Notes: generated by a model from the letters alone, not told the origin. Positions 11,774-23,419 are shown, counted from the stretch's first letter. The stretch: DNA of 64,000 nt from Acestrorhynchus altus (GCA_034509495.1 CM067509.1:2806671-2870670); one strand, 5' to 3'. Numbers and translations: made by a program.

Positions 11774-12184
11774 ATCTCTCGCACTCTCTTTTTCCCTCCT
11801 GTAAATGTTAAGCAAGCCGGAGGGAACGAGTGGGCGAGAAACAACAACAACTGGCGTTCTGAGTGGGAGCGCTAAATCAGCCGAACGGTTGGAAAAGATC
11901 GGTTCAATATGTTTCACCATTGGATGTGAATCCATTTTTTTTGGGTGCTCAAAACTGAGAATGGAACAATTTGTTTTACTGAGATAACAGCACCAGTGTG
12001 TGGAACGTATAGCAGTGCTCAGCATATGTGGAGATATCAGGAACTAGGACTGATGCCTAAACATCTCGTAACGAGGCTACTGTACATTACATGAGGTCAT
12101 GAATGTCTTACTGGACACTGAAGCCAACTTACTTAATAAAATCTCAATTCCAGATCACTAAGTATAGTTTATTGCTAAAACAAT
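10122..12184. other. Non-coding stretch with a (CT)n tract
   Basis: A (CT)n microsatellite lies at 11740-11770. 11157-11195 is an ATTAAT-rich run. 10250-10510 includes TTTTGGCGATGCTTTTGTTCG and AAGGGTACATC, which may be another decayed MITE, unproven. 11030-11560 is less repetitive and reads like ordinary unique DNA. A 134-codon minus frame at 11621-12025 contains Arg/Glu runs translated from the (CT)n tract and is rejected as a gene. Confidence 0.45.
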
Positions 12185-12285
12185 ATATCATTTTGTCACA
12201 ACATCACAAAGCAGCTGTATTGAGATCCAGGCCCAACACCTGAGCTCACAATGGCAATGAAAACTCCTCTGGTCAACAACGGAAA
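12185..12285 (-). mobile_element. 3' fragment of the dispersed repeat seen at 1-512
   Basis: The minus strand reads GAGTTTTCATTGCCATTGTG, then GGCCTGGATCTCAATACAG and CTGCTTTGTGATGTTGTGAC, matching the GTGAAGCTGCTTTGTGACA tail of the copy at 1-512. Only the end of the element remains. Confidence 0.6.
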
Positions 12286-13479
12286 GCACAACAAATGTGT
12301 GTCTACGTTGAAATAAGTATCAACACAATGCTCTAAACCCTGATAGCATATCTGCCCACTTGATTGGTAAGATTGACTGAGTGCCACTGCCGCTGTATCC
12401 TCTGTTGTGGAAACCCAGTGATGCTGAGACCTAACAATGAAAGACGAGACACGTATGAGCCTTTGAGTAACTTTACTGGAAGCTTGTTATAGCAGTGGTC
12501 TATAAGCGAACCCCCCCTCGACACCAGTGAGGGTTCATCCTTTTATGTCGGATGCGAAGCCCCATCTTATTTGCGTACATGGAAACGCAGGTCTGCTTAG
12601 ATAAGATATGTGACGTGCTTATCAGACATATGGGTATGAAAGCAGACAGACGAGACAGCTGTGTCACGTTTATGAAGGTGACAAAATGTTCATTTCTGTG
12701 AACCCGGGCCCTTCAGAGTGGACAGAACATACTTATAAAAAACAATGTTCAGACAGACGGAATGATTACAGATCACCGGTTTAAACGTCTACATATTGTT
12801 GTAAGAAAGGCCGAAAAGATGAGCTACTTGAAGCTCAAATGCTTAATAAAACCTTGGTACAAAATATGTGGCTTAGACCAGTGATTGTTGGAGATCCTGG
12901 AGGAACCCCTGCATGGCACATTTGTGGTTTCCAACACCTTCAACTCATGGATGGATGGACGGATGGCTGGATGGATGGAAGGGATGGATGGGATGGATGC
13001 CTCATTCCACTCAGATTACTGTCTTTTCTATTTTTTTCTATCTCAGTAGTTTTTAAAAGCATCAATAACTCCAAAAATATTAATTATAAGAAGCCTAAAA
13101 TATAATATTTTGTTGAGATGTTGTTTCTGCTGATGCTGTGCAAGAAAGCACTGGCTGCTGTGAGAGAATTCATGATAAGAATCCACGTGTCGCTCTGCAG
13201 AGCTGCTGATGACGACAGGTATTCAACAATCAATGGACAGAAATACTCAGCATTACCGAGGTCAAGTAGCGACGTTGAAGTATGAGTTATGAATGACAAA
13301 GACCACTGCAGCTCATTCAGGGTAATGAATGCAGTTTCATTATTCCAGAGAACACAGTTCCACTACTTCACAGCCAGGATCTAAAATAAATTCTTCAAAC
13401 ATAAATAAAAACATAGTACACAACACGTCCAAGTCCACATCTCATAAGTACATTACTACTTTAACTTTTAGAGCCCTAG
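12286..13479. other. Non-coding, with a short (GGAT)n run
   Basis: A GGAT-rich run at 12950-12998 may be a SINE tail, but no SINE body is recognised beside it. 13339-13382 (TATTCCAGAGAACACAGTTC onward) matches a block in Tc1-like copies at 25880-25920 and 49950-49980, so it is a small Tc1 fragment. The rest is unrecognised. Confidence 0.45.
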
Positions 13480-13705
13480 GCCCACCCCCTTTTGTGGATC
13501 AGTCAGAGTCTGCATGCAGGTTGAGCATGCATGTGTGGAGAGGGAAGTGAATGTGCACTGGAAGGCTCCATCGGCATTTAAACTGGGATTGAATTTGGTT
13601 GGAAATTTCCTAGCTGGATTACTTGCTAATAATCATACCTGTAGGTGACCCTGACAAGTGGACCCTAGAAAATGACAAGTAACTGCATACAGTCTGCTTG
13701 TCTAG
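13480..13705 (-). mobile_element. Long-TIR element family, copy L (core fragment)
   Basis: The reversed core is recognisable: TCAGTCAGAGTCTGCATGC, GGTTGAGCATGCATGTG, GTGCACTGGAAGGCTCC, TTTAAACTGGGATTGAAT, GGATTACTTGCTAATAAT, and CAAGTAACTGCATAC. Neither terminus is present. Small Tc1-like pieces in opposite orientations (13339-13382 and 13832-13868) flank it, which may mean that it inserted in an older Tc1 or that the area was rearranged. Confidence 0.8.
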
Positions 13706-14827
13706 TCCCTGTAGAGACGTACTGCCAATAGAATAGAACTCTCTAGAGCAGATAAACATCAGCCTCCTGACATGTGTGGGCTAGAGGCAAATAAAGCACC
13801 TCAGCATTGAGCTGTGGAACAGGGGAACAGTGTTCTCTGGAATGATGGTGCTCCATCCAGTATCCAGAAGACCCTGACCTCACGATCGCTCTAGGGACCC
13901 CAACAAAAGCAGCATAAACTCTTTTTACTCTCTTAATGCACTCGAAGGTATATAAAAAAAATAAAGCAATATGTACTAGTTGTGTTTCTGTATCTGTATC
14001 TTCCTGATAACACCAATCGTTTAAGTGCAGCAGTATATTTAGGCCTCAAGCTAAAATCAAGCCTTCAAAGCCTTCCACGTGCACCTTTTGTGCCCCTTTG
14101 CAGCTTCATTCTTCTGGGGGTCTATCTGCTGCCTTGTTATTGGCTCATAAGCACATCTTGATCATTTGCCCCCCCATCTCCCCCATTCCTCTCAGCAACA
14201 AACATCATCAGCGCATCCAATAAATCTGCAATGTTATTGAATATTTTGTCAACAGCATTACGCGTCTTGACAACTTGGCCGAGCCATCAGTGTCAAGCTT
14301 GGGTCCAAAATAACTTGGTGAGAAGACAGCACTGTCAAGCATGCTCAAATCAGTGTAGCCCAGCACAGTTTTTGACAAACACCTGGCTCATCATGCCATG
14401 TGTTGGCGGACACACTGTGAGGTTGATCTCACGAGCTGGCAGGCACACTGTGGATGGCGATGAGTGTTAGGCCAGGTTCTCGAGCAGAGGCAATCTTTAC
14501 AATCAGAATGACATGAAGGGACACTTCCTCAGGAGCTTGGCTGAATTATCATTGTTTTGGCAGCCAATGACAGCTGAAGTCGTCCCAGCGAAGCAGTCTG
14601 CCCAAGCTGAAACATCATCGATGCTGACGTTAATGCAGGATTATTAAGCACATGTTGGAAGACATGCATGTTGACCATACAGTAAGCATTTGTCCCAATT
14701 TGTCCTAATTAATATGCGTGCAGTAATATGGAACATTGATAAAGGGGTCAAAGTTGAATTATACTGAGATTGATGTCCAGAATCCAGAATACACAGTGAG
14801 GGACAGTCCGTTTTCGAGTGTGTTATG
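13706..14827. other. No gene recognised
   Basis: 13832-13868 carries GTGTTCTCTGGAATGATGG, a fragment of the Tc1 family also seen at 41400-41765. The rest (13870-14827) is unrecognised, without domain-like frames or simple repeats. Confidence 0.45.
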
Positions 14828-15020
14828 ATGGATGCTGTTCACCCACAATACAGTGTGAAACAGAGAAGCAGGAGCTACTCACATCTGTAAGTAACTCGTA
14901 TCAGCACAACACACACTAACGTAGCACCATCACTGCAGAGCGGAGAATGACCCGCCATCCACATAATACCTGCTCTGTGGCGCTACCGTGGGGTAGGGTG
15001 AAACAGGGTGAAAGGAAGGT
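14828..15020 (+). mobile_element. Non-autonomous DNA-element fragment
   Basis: Contains CAGCACAACACACACTAAC, CACTGCAGAGCGGAGAATGA, ATAATACCTGCTCTGTGG and CAGGGTGAAAGGAAGG in the order of a repeat I recall as common in otophysan fishes. The reverse complement of the same order is found at 59660-60060. It is truncated at both ends and non-coding. Confidence 0.6.
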
Positions 15021-15109
15021 AACGACGTATATGTGTAAGTATAATATATGCAGTATATTTTAAAATATATATTTAAAAATATACACGTTCATAAGTATTA
15101 TATTTGCTC

Positions 15110-15347
15110 ATTTATTTATTGAATAACAAGATCTGCATTTTGCAGGCAGGCACATGTTGTTTCTATCAGAGTAACCCTTTAAACATGATACACATAACAA
15201 ACTACAAGACTATCTAACCATGGTGGTCTTAATTCAGTCCTATTTTAAAGGCCAAAGCAGCCTTCCAGTGCATGCTTTCTGCTCACAGTGTTCAAATTTC
15301 AAAATAAAAGTCCAAAGAAGGGATAATACTGATACAGTAACAAGAAG

Positions 15348-15417
<70 letters not shown>

Positions 15418-15560
15418 GTTGTTGTTGTTGTTGTTGTTGTTGTTTTGTATTAAGTGTTATTTTATATGTATTGTCTCAATAATTTGAAACAAAATATTAT
15501 TATAAATATCGTTTTTCAGTCAAATCATTACCAAAAACCACCTGGACGGTCAATTTCCAA
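15110..15560 (+). mobile_element. Long-TIR element family, copy B
   Basis: Core words AAGATCTGCATTTTGCAGGC, CAGAGTAACCC, AACATGATACACATAAC, CCAGTGCATGCTTTCTGCTC, CAGTGTTCAAATTTC, AGAAGGGATAATACTGATAC, and then right-arm CAATAATTTG...GTCAAATCATTACC. A large trinucleotide tract (15350-15444) has grown where other copies carry a T-rich stretch. Core segments between GTGCATG and TTGCTCACA are deleted relative to the best copy. Confidence 0.8.
15350..15444. repeat. (ATT)n-(GTT)n trinucleotide tract
   Basis: About 68 bases of ATT followed by about 27 bases of GTT. It lies within long-TIR copy B, at the T-rich position just after GATACAGTAACAAGAAG. Confidence 0.97.
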
Positions 15561-16154
15561 CAGGATTGTGTTTCAAATTGTGCATGTGTTTCAAAGCAGG
15601 TTTAATACTCAAAACCAATACTTGATAATACTAGTTGAAAGTGATTTTGTCATTGCATTTGTTTTGCTGCTGAAAGAGGAGTGTGAATTTACACCAAACA
15701 AACATTTCAAGATTTCTCAACCCACACGATAGCCTCCACATTAACATTTGAAAGCATTTAGATGCCGGTCTGTTATACGAATTCATTATATTCCTTTCAA
15801 ATGTTAACCAGTGGAGCAAGCCATTTAGTAAGTTTGCAGTCAAAATGTTAGGTTGCTAAGCAACATGTCATCACTACCCCACTTGACTGGTGAGCTGCTG
15901 CAAAGGGAACAGATGTGAAGGACTAAGAGTGCAATTCAGGAGTCACTTCCACCGATCTAGTCTAAAGTCAGGTCTCAGTTTAATCAGCATAACTTACTTT
16001 TATTTTTAACTGTTATTTGTAACTGTAATATTTGATGATAAAATGTGTTGTGGATCAAATTCTCACACAATGATAAAGAACAAAAGTGTAAATTCTGGAT
16101 TCAGGTTTGCTGTCTTTTTTTATTTACACATTGCTCATATAATTGAATAGAAAG
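15561..16154. other. Spacer between two long-TIR copies
   Basis: No domain or repeat family is recognised. It may be host sequence separating two insertions, or decayed element sequence. Confidence 0.4.
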
Positions 16155-16495
16155 TAGAGATAATACTGATAAATAAATAACAAAAATATATATTTTTTGT
16201 TTGTTTTTTGTTTTTTGGACCTCTGTCAAGTATTTTAATAACTTGATATTATAAATGTCCTTCTCTAATCATTAAAAATAATTCATCGATTTTCACCCCA
16301 GTTTGAGATGTAAAGTGTATTTTAGTTTTAGTGAATTTATAAGCAAAATAAAATTTAGGCACAAAACATGGTCAAATCCATACATATTTCAATTCTCTTC
16401 ATTTTTACATCTCAGATGAAGACAAATTTGAATATCCCAGTATCTGGAAACACCAGCATCTGTCTCCCATAAATAGGACATCAGTTACTACTATT
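16155..16495 (+). mobile_element. Long-TIR element family, copy C (right arm)
   Basis: Right-arm words occur in order: AGATAATACTGATAAATAAA, CTGTCAAGTATTTTAATAAC, TCTAATCATTAAAAATAA, AAAACATGGTCAAATCCATA, CATCTCAGATGAAGAC, GAATATCCCAGTATCTGG, and TCTGTCTCCCATAAATAGG. This is the inner part of the right terminal arm; the final CTCTAAAGG is not present. Confidence 0.75.
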
Positions 16496-17814
16496 GACAT
16501 GAGTGCAATAGTTCACTGAAATCCATCAGTATTTAACATACATCACTTTAATACTGAACATTAGCACGAGACGTGTTACAAACACAGCGTGAACCTTCAG
16601 CCACTGTCTGTTTTCCAACGATTCCGAGCTGACACTTTTATTTGACATAAAACATCTTTGAAATGACTCTAAACCTCAGAAGAGCCTGAGTGATAGCTAC
16701 TTGGCTTGCCATCCTCACACATAGATTGATGACACAGACCCCGACAAACTGACATTCATATCATTCAGCCTCTGCCCTGTGTTGTTGATGGCTGCTTGTG
16801 CCAGCGTGGTTGCGCATATCATGAAAGAAATCAAGCAGCCGTGATGTTTGCCGAGCTGATTTTATTCATATATTCCATGAATTCATATTTATTCCGATAT
16901 TTGCAGTGGGAGTGGTGCAAAAAGACAGGATTCTATTGTTATTATCAGGGGTGATTCCACAAGCAGAGCTTTAGGGGTGCACCCTACAAGACCAGTGACA
17001 CCCATCCCTCCAGTTCTCTAATGTTTATGTAATTTTGTGTAATGAGGGAGTAATAAATAGAGGGTGTCGGAGGAATTAGGATCATTTAGATTCAAATCAA
17101 ACAGACTAATAATCTGATATCTCTATTATGAAAACCATTAGCAGGTTCTGAGGACATGATCAAGACACATAAACTATTACGGACAGAGGACAGGTGTGTT
17201 TTAATAAAGGTAACACAACCTTTGAACCACAAACACCTTTAAGACTTTTGTAAATCTTTAATTCCTCCTACACCAGCAGCTCCATTCTCCATTATCTGCT
17301 CTGATCACCACCTACAGCATACAGGCTCTCGGTGTACAGCCCGCAGCCTGCTCAGGACTGTTTAAGAGAGACAAGATAAGAGTTTGGGATTCAGGACAAT
17401 GACATAGAACTCTGGACTGTTACACGAGTTTTTCAGGGCATCGCTTTTGCCTGTTATAGCTGATTATAAATATTACATAAGTATATTATCAGCTAACATT
17501 ATGATATGTCTTGTCAACTTAAGTGAAAGTGAATCTTACATGCTTTTGAACATCTGTTTGCTGTTTATCGTCTGCAGGCCTCGTTAACCGGAGCTCACAC
17601 AACTCACGAGCACACTTTTTATGATTCTGACTAAAATGACAATTCAAATGTAATAGTCAGTATTATTTCTTTTGAACAAGGGTTAAAAAAATAACATGTA
17701 TTATATATTGTTATATTGTACTAACCAGTATGTAAATGTATTCGTAGGACATAGACCCAAATTTACACTCAGAAACTCACTCATATTACAACATTTGTCA
17801 CATTAAAGAACAAT
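16496..17814. other. No gene recognised
   Basis: The stretch appears unique. No tandem repeat above a few units and no domain-like frame are visible. 17640-17790 is AT-rich and borders the Tc1 relic. Confidence 0.45.
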
Positions 17815-18860
17815 AGAAAAGTTCATTTCCTGAAGAAAGACAATTTTGAGACATTGCTGTAAGAATTTGATAGCGTATTGATAGCACAGAGAGTGTTGGG
17901 TCGTTGGGTGGTGATGGTGACTTTACACTCACACATTGTTGCTCCAGAGAATTGTGTTATATTGGCAATGTTTTCTTTTGCAACTAAACAAGTTGTGCAT
18001 CTGCAACTAAATGTCTTTGGACAGTATTCTTGGAAAAATTGGTAAAATCCGATGGCATTTGTCTGTCTGCTGCATAATGTTTTAAGCACAGTCCATAAAT
18101 GTGTCATAGGGTTGAGGTCACTTTTTTGAAGACTTTGGGAGGCTTAATGTTGTGATGAAGAACCCAATAGTACTCTTCCTTCTTCATTATTCTACTCTGT
18201 CACCTGCAAGTTCATCTGGCAGCAAAACAGGCCCAGACCATGATGCTCCCACCACCATGCTTAACTGTTGGTACAGTTTTCTTGGGGTTCAACTCTGATT
18301 CTTTACTCCTTAAAACATACATCTGGTTAATACAGCCATACAATTCAAAATGTGTCTGAAATGTTCCCACCAGAAGCACTTTTCTTTGTTCATGTGCTGT
18401 AAATCGGCTGTGAGTTGTATTTAAGCTTGAAGGTGGTGAATTTGGAGCAGGGATTTGGACGTGTTTTTGGACAGCAGCCTCCCAGTCCAGGGCAATGTAA
18501 AAATCATTGAAGTGTAGACAATGACGCGGGTGTTCCAGCACTTCAGTTCATGTCAGGCCTGTGCTTTGGTCTTTCTTGGATTGTTCCAGACCATCTGAAT
18601 TCATTTCCTCTCAACTGAGGATGCCAGTTTAAGTCTTCGTCCAGACTTCGTCGACAAACACCTCCCAAAAATGTGTAATTAAGTACAAAGGTTTGAACTG
18701 GTGGTCGTGGGATCTGCAAAGTGTTTATAAATAGCTCCAAAATATCTGTGTGGAGCTTATTGGACTTTCTCCATCTACTGCCAATCTAATGAGTGCTTCC
18801 AATGTGGGCAGAGAGAAGATCATCATCAAAATATTATGCCCACTAACAGGAAGCTAAAAT
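17815..18860 (-). mobile_element. Tc1-like transposon relic, minus strand
   Basis: The minus strand encodes shifted and interrupted Tc1 transposase. Visible pieces, in order from 18620 down: FRWSGTIQERPKH, GTPASLSTLQ, CPGLGGCCP, TFQTHFELYGCINQMYVL (near 18340-18300), SELNPKKTVPTVKHGG and GSIMVWACFAAR (18290-18215). These match the Tc1 block leading to the VKHGGGS.M.WGCF motif between the first and second catalytic Asp. Several frameshifts and stops separate the pieces, so it cannot be active. Terminal repeats were not located with confidence; limits are approximate. Confidence 0.88.
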
Positions 18861-19119
18861 GTCTTGCCCTTTGCAAGTTAAGGCATCTTGGGACTCATCG
18901 CTGAATTAATAATCTTGTGGGTGTATATGTTCGACCTTGTATGCACTTACAACTGAATCATAACTGTAAAATATACATAAAATGTCCACCGTGAGTGGGT
19001 GTGTTTATCTCTATGTTATAGTTTGCTAAACGTTGAGGATTCCAAACAGTTTGCCTATATGGGCTATACTTGTTTTTAATAAAGAATGATATATAAAGTC
19101 AGAATTTTACTTACAACAC
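18861..19119. other. Short unassigned spacer
   Basis: AT-rich sequence between the Tc1 relic and the next long-TIR copy; nothing recognised. Confidence 0.4.
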
Positions 19120-19780
19120 TTCCTCAGCATTTTCAGGAGATCCTAGGCTACTCAAACGGGTCTTCAATTAAGATGAAAAAAAAACGAACAAAATTTAAAT
19201 ATGTGTATGAATTTGCTTCAAATTTGAAATTGTTTTGATTAAAATGTACTTACAATTCACTTTTATTCTTTTATTTTTACACTGAAGGGTTTTTGAGCTG
19301 AAAATGGCATATTTTGAATATATATTTGTAATGAATAGAACGATAATGATACATCCTTTATAGCTGAATATGACTGAATATCGTTTTAACTTTTATTTTT
19401 CTGTATGAAAACAGAAGCAAAGAAAGAGAGCAAACAACCTCTCATTTCATATTTTCCTCTGTAACCCAATATCCAGGTCAGATATATCATCAGCTAGCCT
19501 TCTCTCGCTGATCAGTCAGGGTCTGTATGCAGGTTGAGCATGTATGTGTGGACAGAGCAGTAAACATGCACTGGAAGGTCCTTTTCCATTTAAACTGAGA
19601 TTTAACAATTGAATTTTAGCTGTTTTCTGAGCTGGTTTAATAACTGGTAATCCATCACACGATGATGAGACCGTGGTTAGATAGTGGTTTGTTATGAAAT
19701 GTGTATCATGTGATGTAGGTTACTCTGATCCTCAATTATGAAGCTGAAAAAACAGCATGTAACTGCCTGCAAACAATATT
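19120..19780 (-). mobile_element. Long-TIR element family, copy D
   Basis: Reversed copy. It begins with arm sequence TTTCAGGAGATCCTAGGCTA and continues to TTTTGAGCTGAAAATGGCAT. The reversed core follows: AAGAGAGCAAACAACC, CTGTAACCCAATATCCAGG, TCTCGCTGATCAGTCAGGG, AGAGCAGTAAACATGCACTG, TTTAAACTGAGATTTAAC, GGTTACTCTGATCCTCA and AGCATGTAACTGCCTGCAAA. The outermost left terminus is not recognised. Confidence 0.85.
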
Positions 19781-20472
19781 AATAAGCAATTTACTAGCAA
19801 TTGTTACAACTGGCTCCTCAATCTGTTTCAGTTGTATTTGCTCACAGGGTAACGGACTAGTTTTAAAACAAATGTATGTGTCATGTAGCAGAAAAGTCTA
19901 TGTCACTGATGTATACAATTTTTTTTTTCTCCACCATCACAAAAAAGCTGCATGCACACGTCTACAATATGCAAACAGGGAAGGTTAATAAACAGAACTG
20001 TGAAAAGGCCCGATTGCAGATTTTGATGCATTTATTCAGGCAAACATTTCACTGCTGTCAGAGAGCCCCAGCTGTAAACCGAGAAGGCATAAAGCATGAA
20101 TGAAAAAACAGGCATCACTAGCTGCACACAGATGTTCCTCTTCCCCAGGTGGCTCCCTTCTTATTTTGCACCCCCTCCTTTCACCCACCACAGTGATAGG
20201 GCCTTTCCGTTCTGCTGTAATATGTGGGAGACTGAAGGGAAGGGATATATAGACGGAATTGGTTTCAGAGGGGACATCGGGCCCAGAAGAATAGCAGCCG
20301 CTCTCTTCCAGATGGTGCATCATGGTGATGAATGGGTGAGGAGAAATGGGTTTGGTTTGGGGAGAAAAGATGAGGTGAGTCAGTGTCACCTGTGAGGAAA
20401 AGAACGACAAAGCAAATTGGGTTTATTTTTAGGAGTTCTTGGGCTTGTTGGAAGATCTAATGTTCACTAGTC
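19781..20472. other. Unique stretch with a possible splice-bounded block
   Basis: No repeat is recognised. 20149-20374 is bounded by a good-looking acceptor (TTCCTCTTCCCCAG) and donor (GAG/GTGAGT) on the plus strand, and is open in one frame through 20096-20395. The opposite strand is also open over 124 codons. The encoded residues resemble no family I know. It could be a chance arrangement or a non-coding exon. Confidence 0.3.
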
Positions 20473-21175
20473 ACTACTGGGTTGTGAGTTGAGGCTTAAC
20501 GAGAGAACCAAGCCTCTGCTCTTGAAATCGGAGGTAAGCCTCTGGGGTGCGAATCCACACCGAGTCTTGAGAATTCAGTTTACAAGTCAGAGTCCAGTCT
20601 CGGCACCATCAGTCTGATTCCTTAGGGTGCAAGTTCTCGTCTTGTTTGGAGTCTTTCGGTCTCTAGGACATGAATGCAAGTTTTGAGTTGACTTGACTTT
20701 GAAAGCATGAACTGACTCAAGTTTGAGTTGAGTCTTGACCCTCTGGAGCATTTCTGAGTTCCCTTCAAGTCTGGAGTCTCTGGGGTGCAAGTCAATTGTC
20801 ATATCACTCTATTCTTAAATGTTACGTCTGAAATTTCAGGGGGTGAATCTTTCAAATCTGTGATGTGAGTTCTTGTTAAGTGTACAGTCTCTAAGGTGAA
20901 GATCAGAATCACATCTTTGGTCGTTATGGTGCAAGACCAAATAGAGTCTTGATACTGTGTGTATTCTTGAGGTGACCCTCAACTGCAGTGTGAGCCAAAA
21001 TGGAATCTTAACTCTGACTTTCAGATCACTGGGGTGCAAGTCTGAGCCAATCAGAGCTGAGTCTCTGGAGTGAGTGAAGTCTTGAATGTTTTGGGTGCAT
21101 TTTTTAGTCTCTGGGATATGAGTGTAAGCACCGAGTCTCTGAGGTGCAAGACCAAGTTCTGAGTCAGAAAACCTG
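20473..21175. repeat. Degenerate GAGTCTCTGGGGTGCAAGTC minisatellite
   Basis: Words of the form GAGTCT(C)TGGGGTGCAAGTC, GAGTCTTGA and TTGAGTTGAGTCTTGA recur irregularly across about 700 bases, for example around 20535, 20625, 20775, 20890, 21025 and 21140. Units have diverged and vary in length, roughly 25-60 bases. It has no credible reading frame. Confidence 0.85.
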
Positions 21176-21564
21176 AGGAAGCTATTGAATGAACCTCTTA
21201 AACTTCTTGCACCTCAGAAGGTATTGATATTGTGCAGTGTCTCACTATTCACTACTGAAAGCAGGCGTGTATTACCACAGTTATCAATATATATTTGATA
21301 AATGTTTCAAGTTATTGCTGAGGCTGTAAACTCCAAGTCCGCCCTGGAAATTATGGCTATGATTATGTATTGACAGTTAAAAGTCTATATTTTGTGTACG
21401 GTAGCAAAGGCTAATGCAAACCAAATACTCCACAAATACCATCTTTTATACAGTAATTAAATCATGCAAAATGCATACCAACCGTTATAGCAACTCTTCA
21501 GTTCAATGTGTGCCAGTGTTCAATTATAGAATACACTGTATGAACTCAGAATCCAGCTCGGAAA
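21176..21564. other. Unassigned spacer
   Basis: CCTCTTAAACTTCTTGCACC near 21200 is faintly like the CACTGTA MITE but too short to claim. The rest is unrecognised. Confidence 0.4.
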
Positions 21565-21835
21565 ACATCTAAAAACCTTCATTTCCAACTGAATTAAATC
21601 CCAGTTTAAATGCCAAAGGAATTCCAGTGTATGTTTACTGCTCTGTTGATCTGCATGCAGCTGGTGTTACTAATCCATACATTTGGATGAAATGACACAA
21701 AAACGGTCAATTGTTCATCAAAACGTGGTCACACTTACATAAATATTTATCTCAAATGAAGACAAAATGGAGTATCCTAGGAAACGATATCTGGTATGTC
21801 CCCTATAAATACATTTTGTCATTTTTGTCTCACGC
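21565..21835 (+). mobile_element. Long-TIR element family, copy E (internally deleted)
   Basis: CTTCATTTCCAACTGAATTA, CCCAGTTTAAATGCCAAAGG and GTGTATGTTTACTGCTCTGT are core; then it jumps directly to right-arm words CATCAAAACGTGGTCACAC, TATCTCAAATGAAGAC, GAGTATCCTAGGAAACG and GTCCCCTATAAATAC. The central part with TGATGACATCAC and the T-rich stretch is deleted. Confidence 0.8.
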
Positions 21836-22212
21836 GTATGCATAATTAGGTTGGCATTGCATGGCTGACTGTGTGGGCTGTTACCCCATATGACCCCACA
21901 AAGTTACAAGCTACAAACACATCTTCTATCATTTTAATACATTTAAAACGTTGGTTTTATTGGCAGCCATTTCTTAGATTTCTTATATGTGCAGCAGAGA
22001 TTTAAACAAAAACGGTGCAGACGTACCTTTGATACATTTTTACTGGTTTAAAAAAGAGGCCAGTTCAGCCAAGATTTCTCAGAGCTTTGTAGTGACATTA
22101 TCCTCTCATGTTTCCAATGTGCAGTGGTGACTCAAACTTAAAAATCTAATATAATAAATCTTTTATAGTGCCAGGTGGGCATGCATTGCAAGTGACATGA
22201 CAACTTCCTCTC

Positions 22213-22214
<2 letters not shown>
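21836..22214. other. Unassigned spacer
   Basis: No repeat or coding feature is recognised. Confidence 0.4.

Positions 22215-22268
<54 letters not shown>
22215..22268. repeat. (CT)n microsatellite
   Basis: About 54 bases of CT, flanked by C-rich sequence. Overlapping frames read as Leu-Ser or Arg-Glu runs and are not genes. Confidence 0.97.
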
Positions 22269-22270
<2 letters not shown>

Positions 22271-22640
22271 CCCCTACCAATTCCCTCAATTTCTTCTCCT
22301 GCATTCTTTTCCGCCACTCGCTGTAGATAAACGCACACACATCTTTATCCATCCCCCTGCAACAATTCTCTTTAGAAAACAGCACCTCATCTGGTACAAT
22401 ACGAGCAGCGTAATGGAGTTATGATGTCTTGGCGGCCTCGCTCGTTCTTTATGCTGAGCAAGAGGCTTGAGGAGTACAAGCAAAACACATTTAATTTCTC
22501 AGCAGATCATGGAGACAAATTCTATTTACTGCTCGCAGACAGGGACACAAAGAGAAACGGCATGCGAGGGCGAGGTGGAAGGCAGAGAGAGAGAGAGATG
22601 GAGGGGAGAAGAGTCAGTGGGTAATGGAGGGCTTTAATAG
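22269..22640. other. Unique block, candidate conserved non-coding DNA
   Basis: The sequence is free of recognised repeats and has even base composition, in contrast to its surroundings. It includes ACGAGCAGCGTAATGGAG and ACATTTAATTTCTCAGCAG. Frames on both strands are short and lack domains. I infer only that it is the kind of stretch worth testing for conservation. Confidence 0.3.
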
Positions 22641-22849
22641 GTCATTCTGACAAACCTCATTAGGCCAGGGAAACCCAGTTTATTATTTACTTTTCGTTTC
22701 CTGCCTACTATTCTTCTTTGTTCAATTCATACAGTGACAAGGCAACATTTCAGGCAAATAGAAATATACAGGCCCATTGTGTTTTGTAATGAATTTGAAA
22801 ACACTATATGTATGAGCTAGTATATGCACGATGATGAATGGGGTTGAAC

Positions 22850-22995
22850 ATACCCACCAGCCACTTTATAACAAACCTCTACCATGCACTTCCACTCACT
22901 GGCAACCTGATGAGCTCCACCTGTCTTACACGCACAGAATTACAGACTGTGGACTATGCTTCCCCCAGGTTCTTCACTCCAGGTTTGCTCCTGGT
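22850..22995 (+). mobile_element. DNA-element terminal fragment
   Basis: Begins CATACCCACCAGCCACTTTA and continues CACTTCCACTCACTGGC, GATGAGCTCCACCTG and ACAGACTGTGGACT. The same order of blocks (first-strand end of the element) is seen at 59660-59750. It is probably the outer end of that non-autonomous family. Confidence 0.5.
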
Positions 22996-23171
22996 TGTTC
23001 AAGGTGTTTGGAAGGTGTTTTCAAACTGTGCTATAGGTGATCTGATTGGTATCTAGACATTGACTTGACCACTGTAGAACATTCACCTTTTTGTTGACCA
23101 AGCCATTCCTTCTGATGTCGCTATGGCCCTGTGCCCAGGATCGTTGTCCGAAAAGAAAGTTGTCTTGCAGC

Positions 23172-23395
23172 ATGGGCAGCGCTGCAGGTAGTGTGACACA
23201 GCTCCAAGGGCCTGGGGTTTGCTGTCTGCGAGAAGCTTACAGTGCTCTGCTTGTGTCTGTGCAAGTTGTCTCTGGGACATCTGGTTTCCTCCCACCTCCC
23301 AAAAATGTACACATTGTCCAAGTTGTCCCTTGGGTGTCTGGTGCCTGATTCAGGGTATTCCTGCCGACACAGGGTATTCCTGCTCCAGACACACT
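23172..23395 (+). mobile_element. tRNA-derived SINE, partly decayed
   Basis: GGCAGCGCTGCAGGTAGTGTG is a decayed A-box head and CCAAGGGCCTGGGGTTTGCTG the B-box region. It is followed by CTGTCTGCGAGAAGC, TCTGGTTTCCTCCCACCTCC and AAAAATGTACACATTG. This matches the fuller SINE at 49148-49453. The 3' end is degraded into two GGGTATTCCTGC blocks. Confidence 0.8.
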
Positions 23396-23419
23396 ACAAG
23401 CTTGAACAAGACGAATGTC

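Noticed and set aside
11621..12025. 134-codon minus-strand frame with Arg/Glu runs
   Set aside because: The charged run is the (CT)n tract read in reverse and the rest has no domain.
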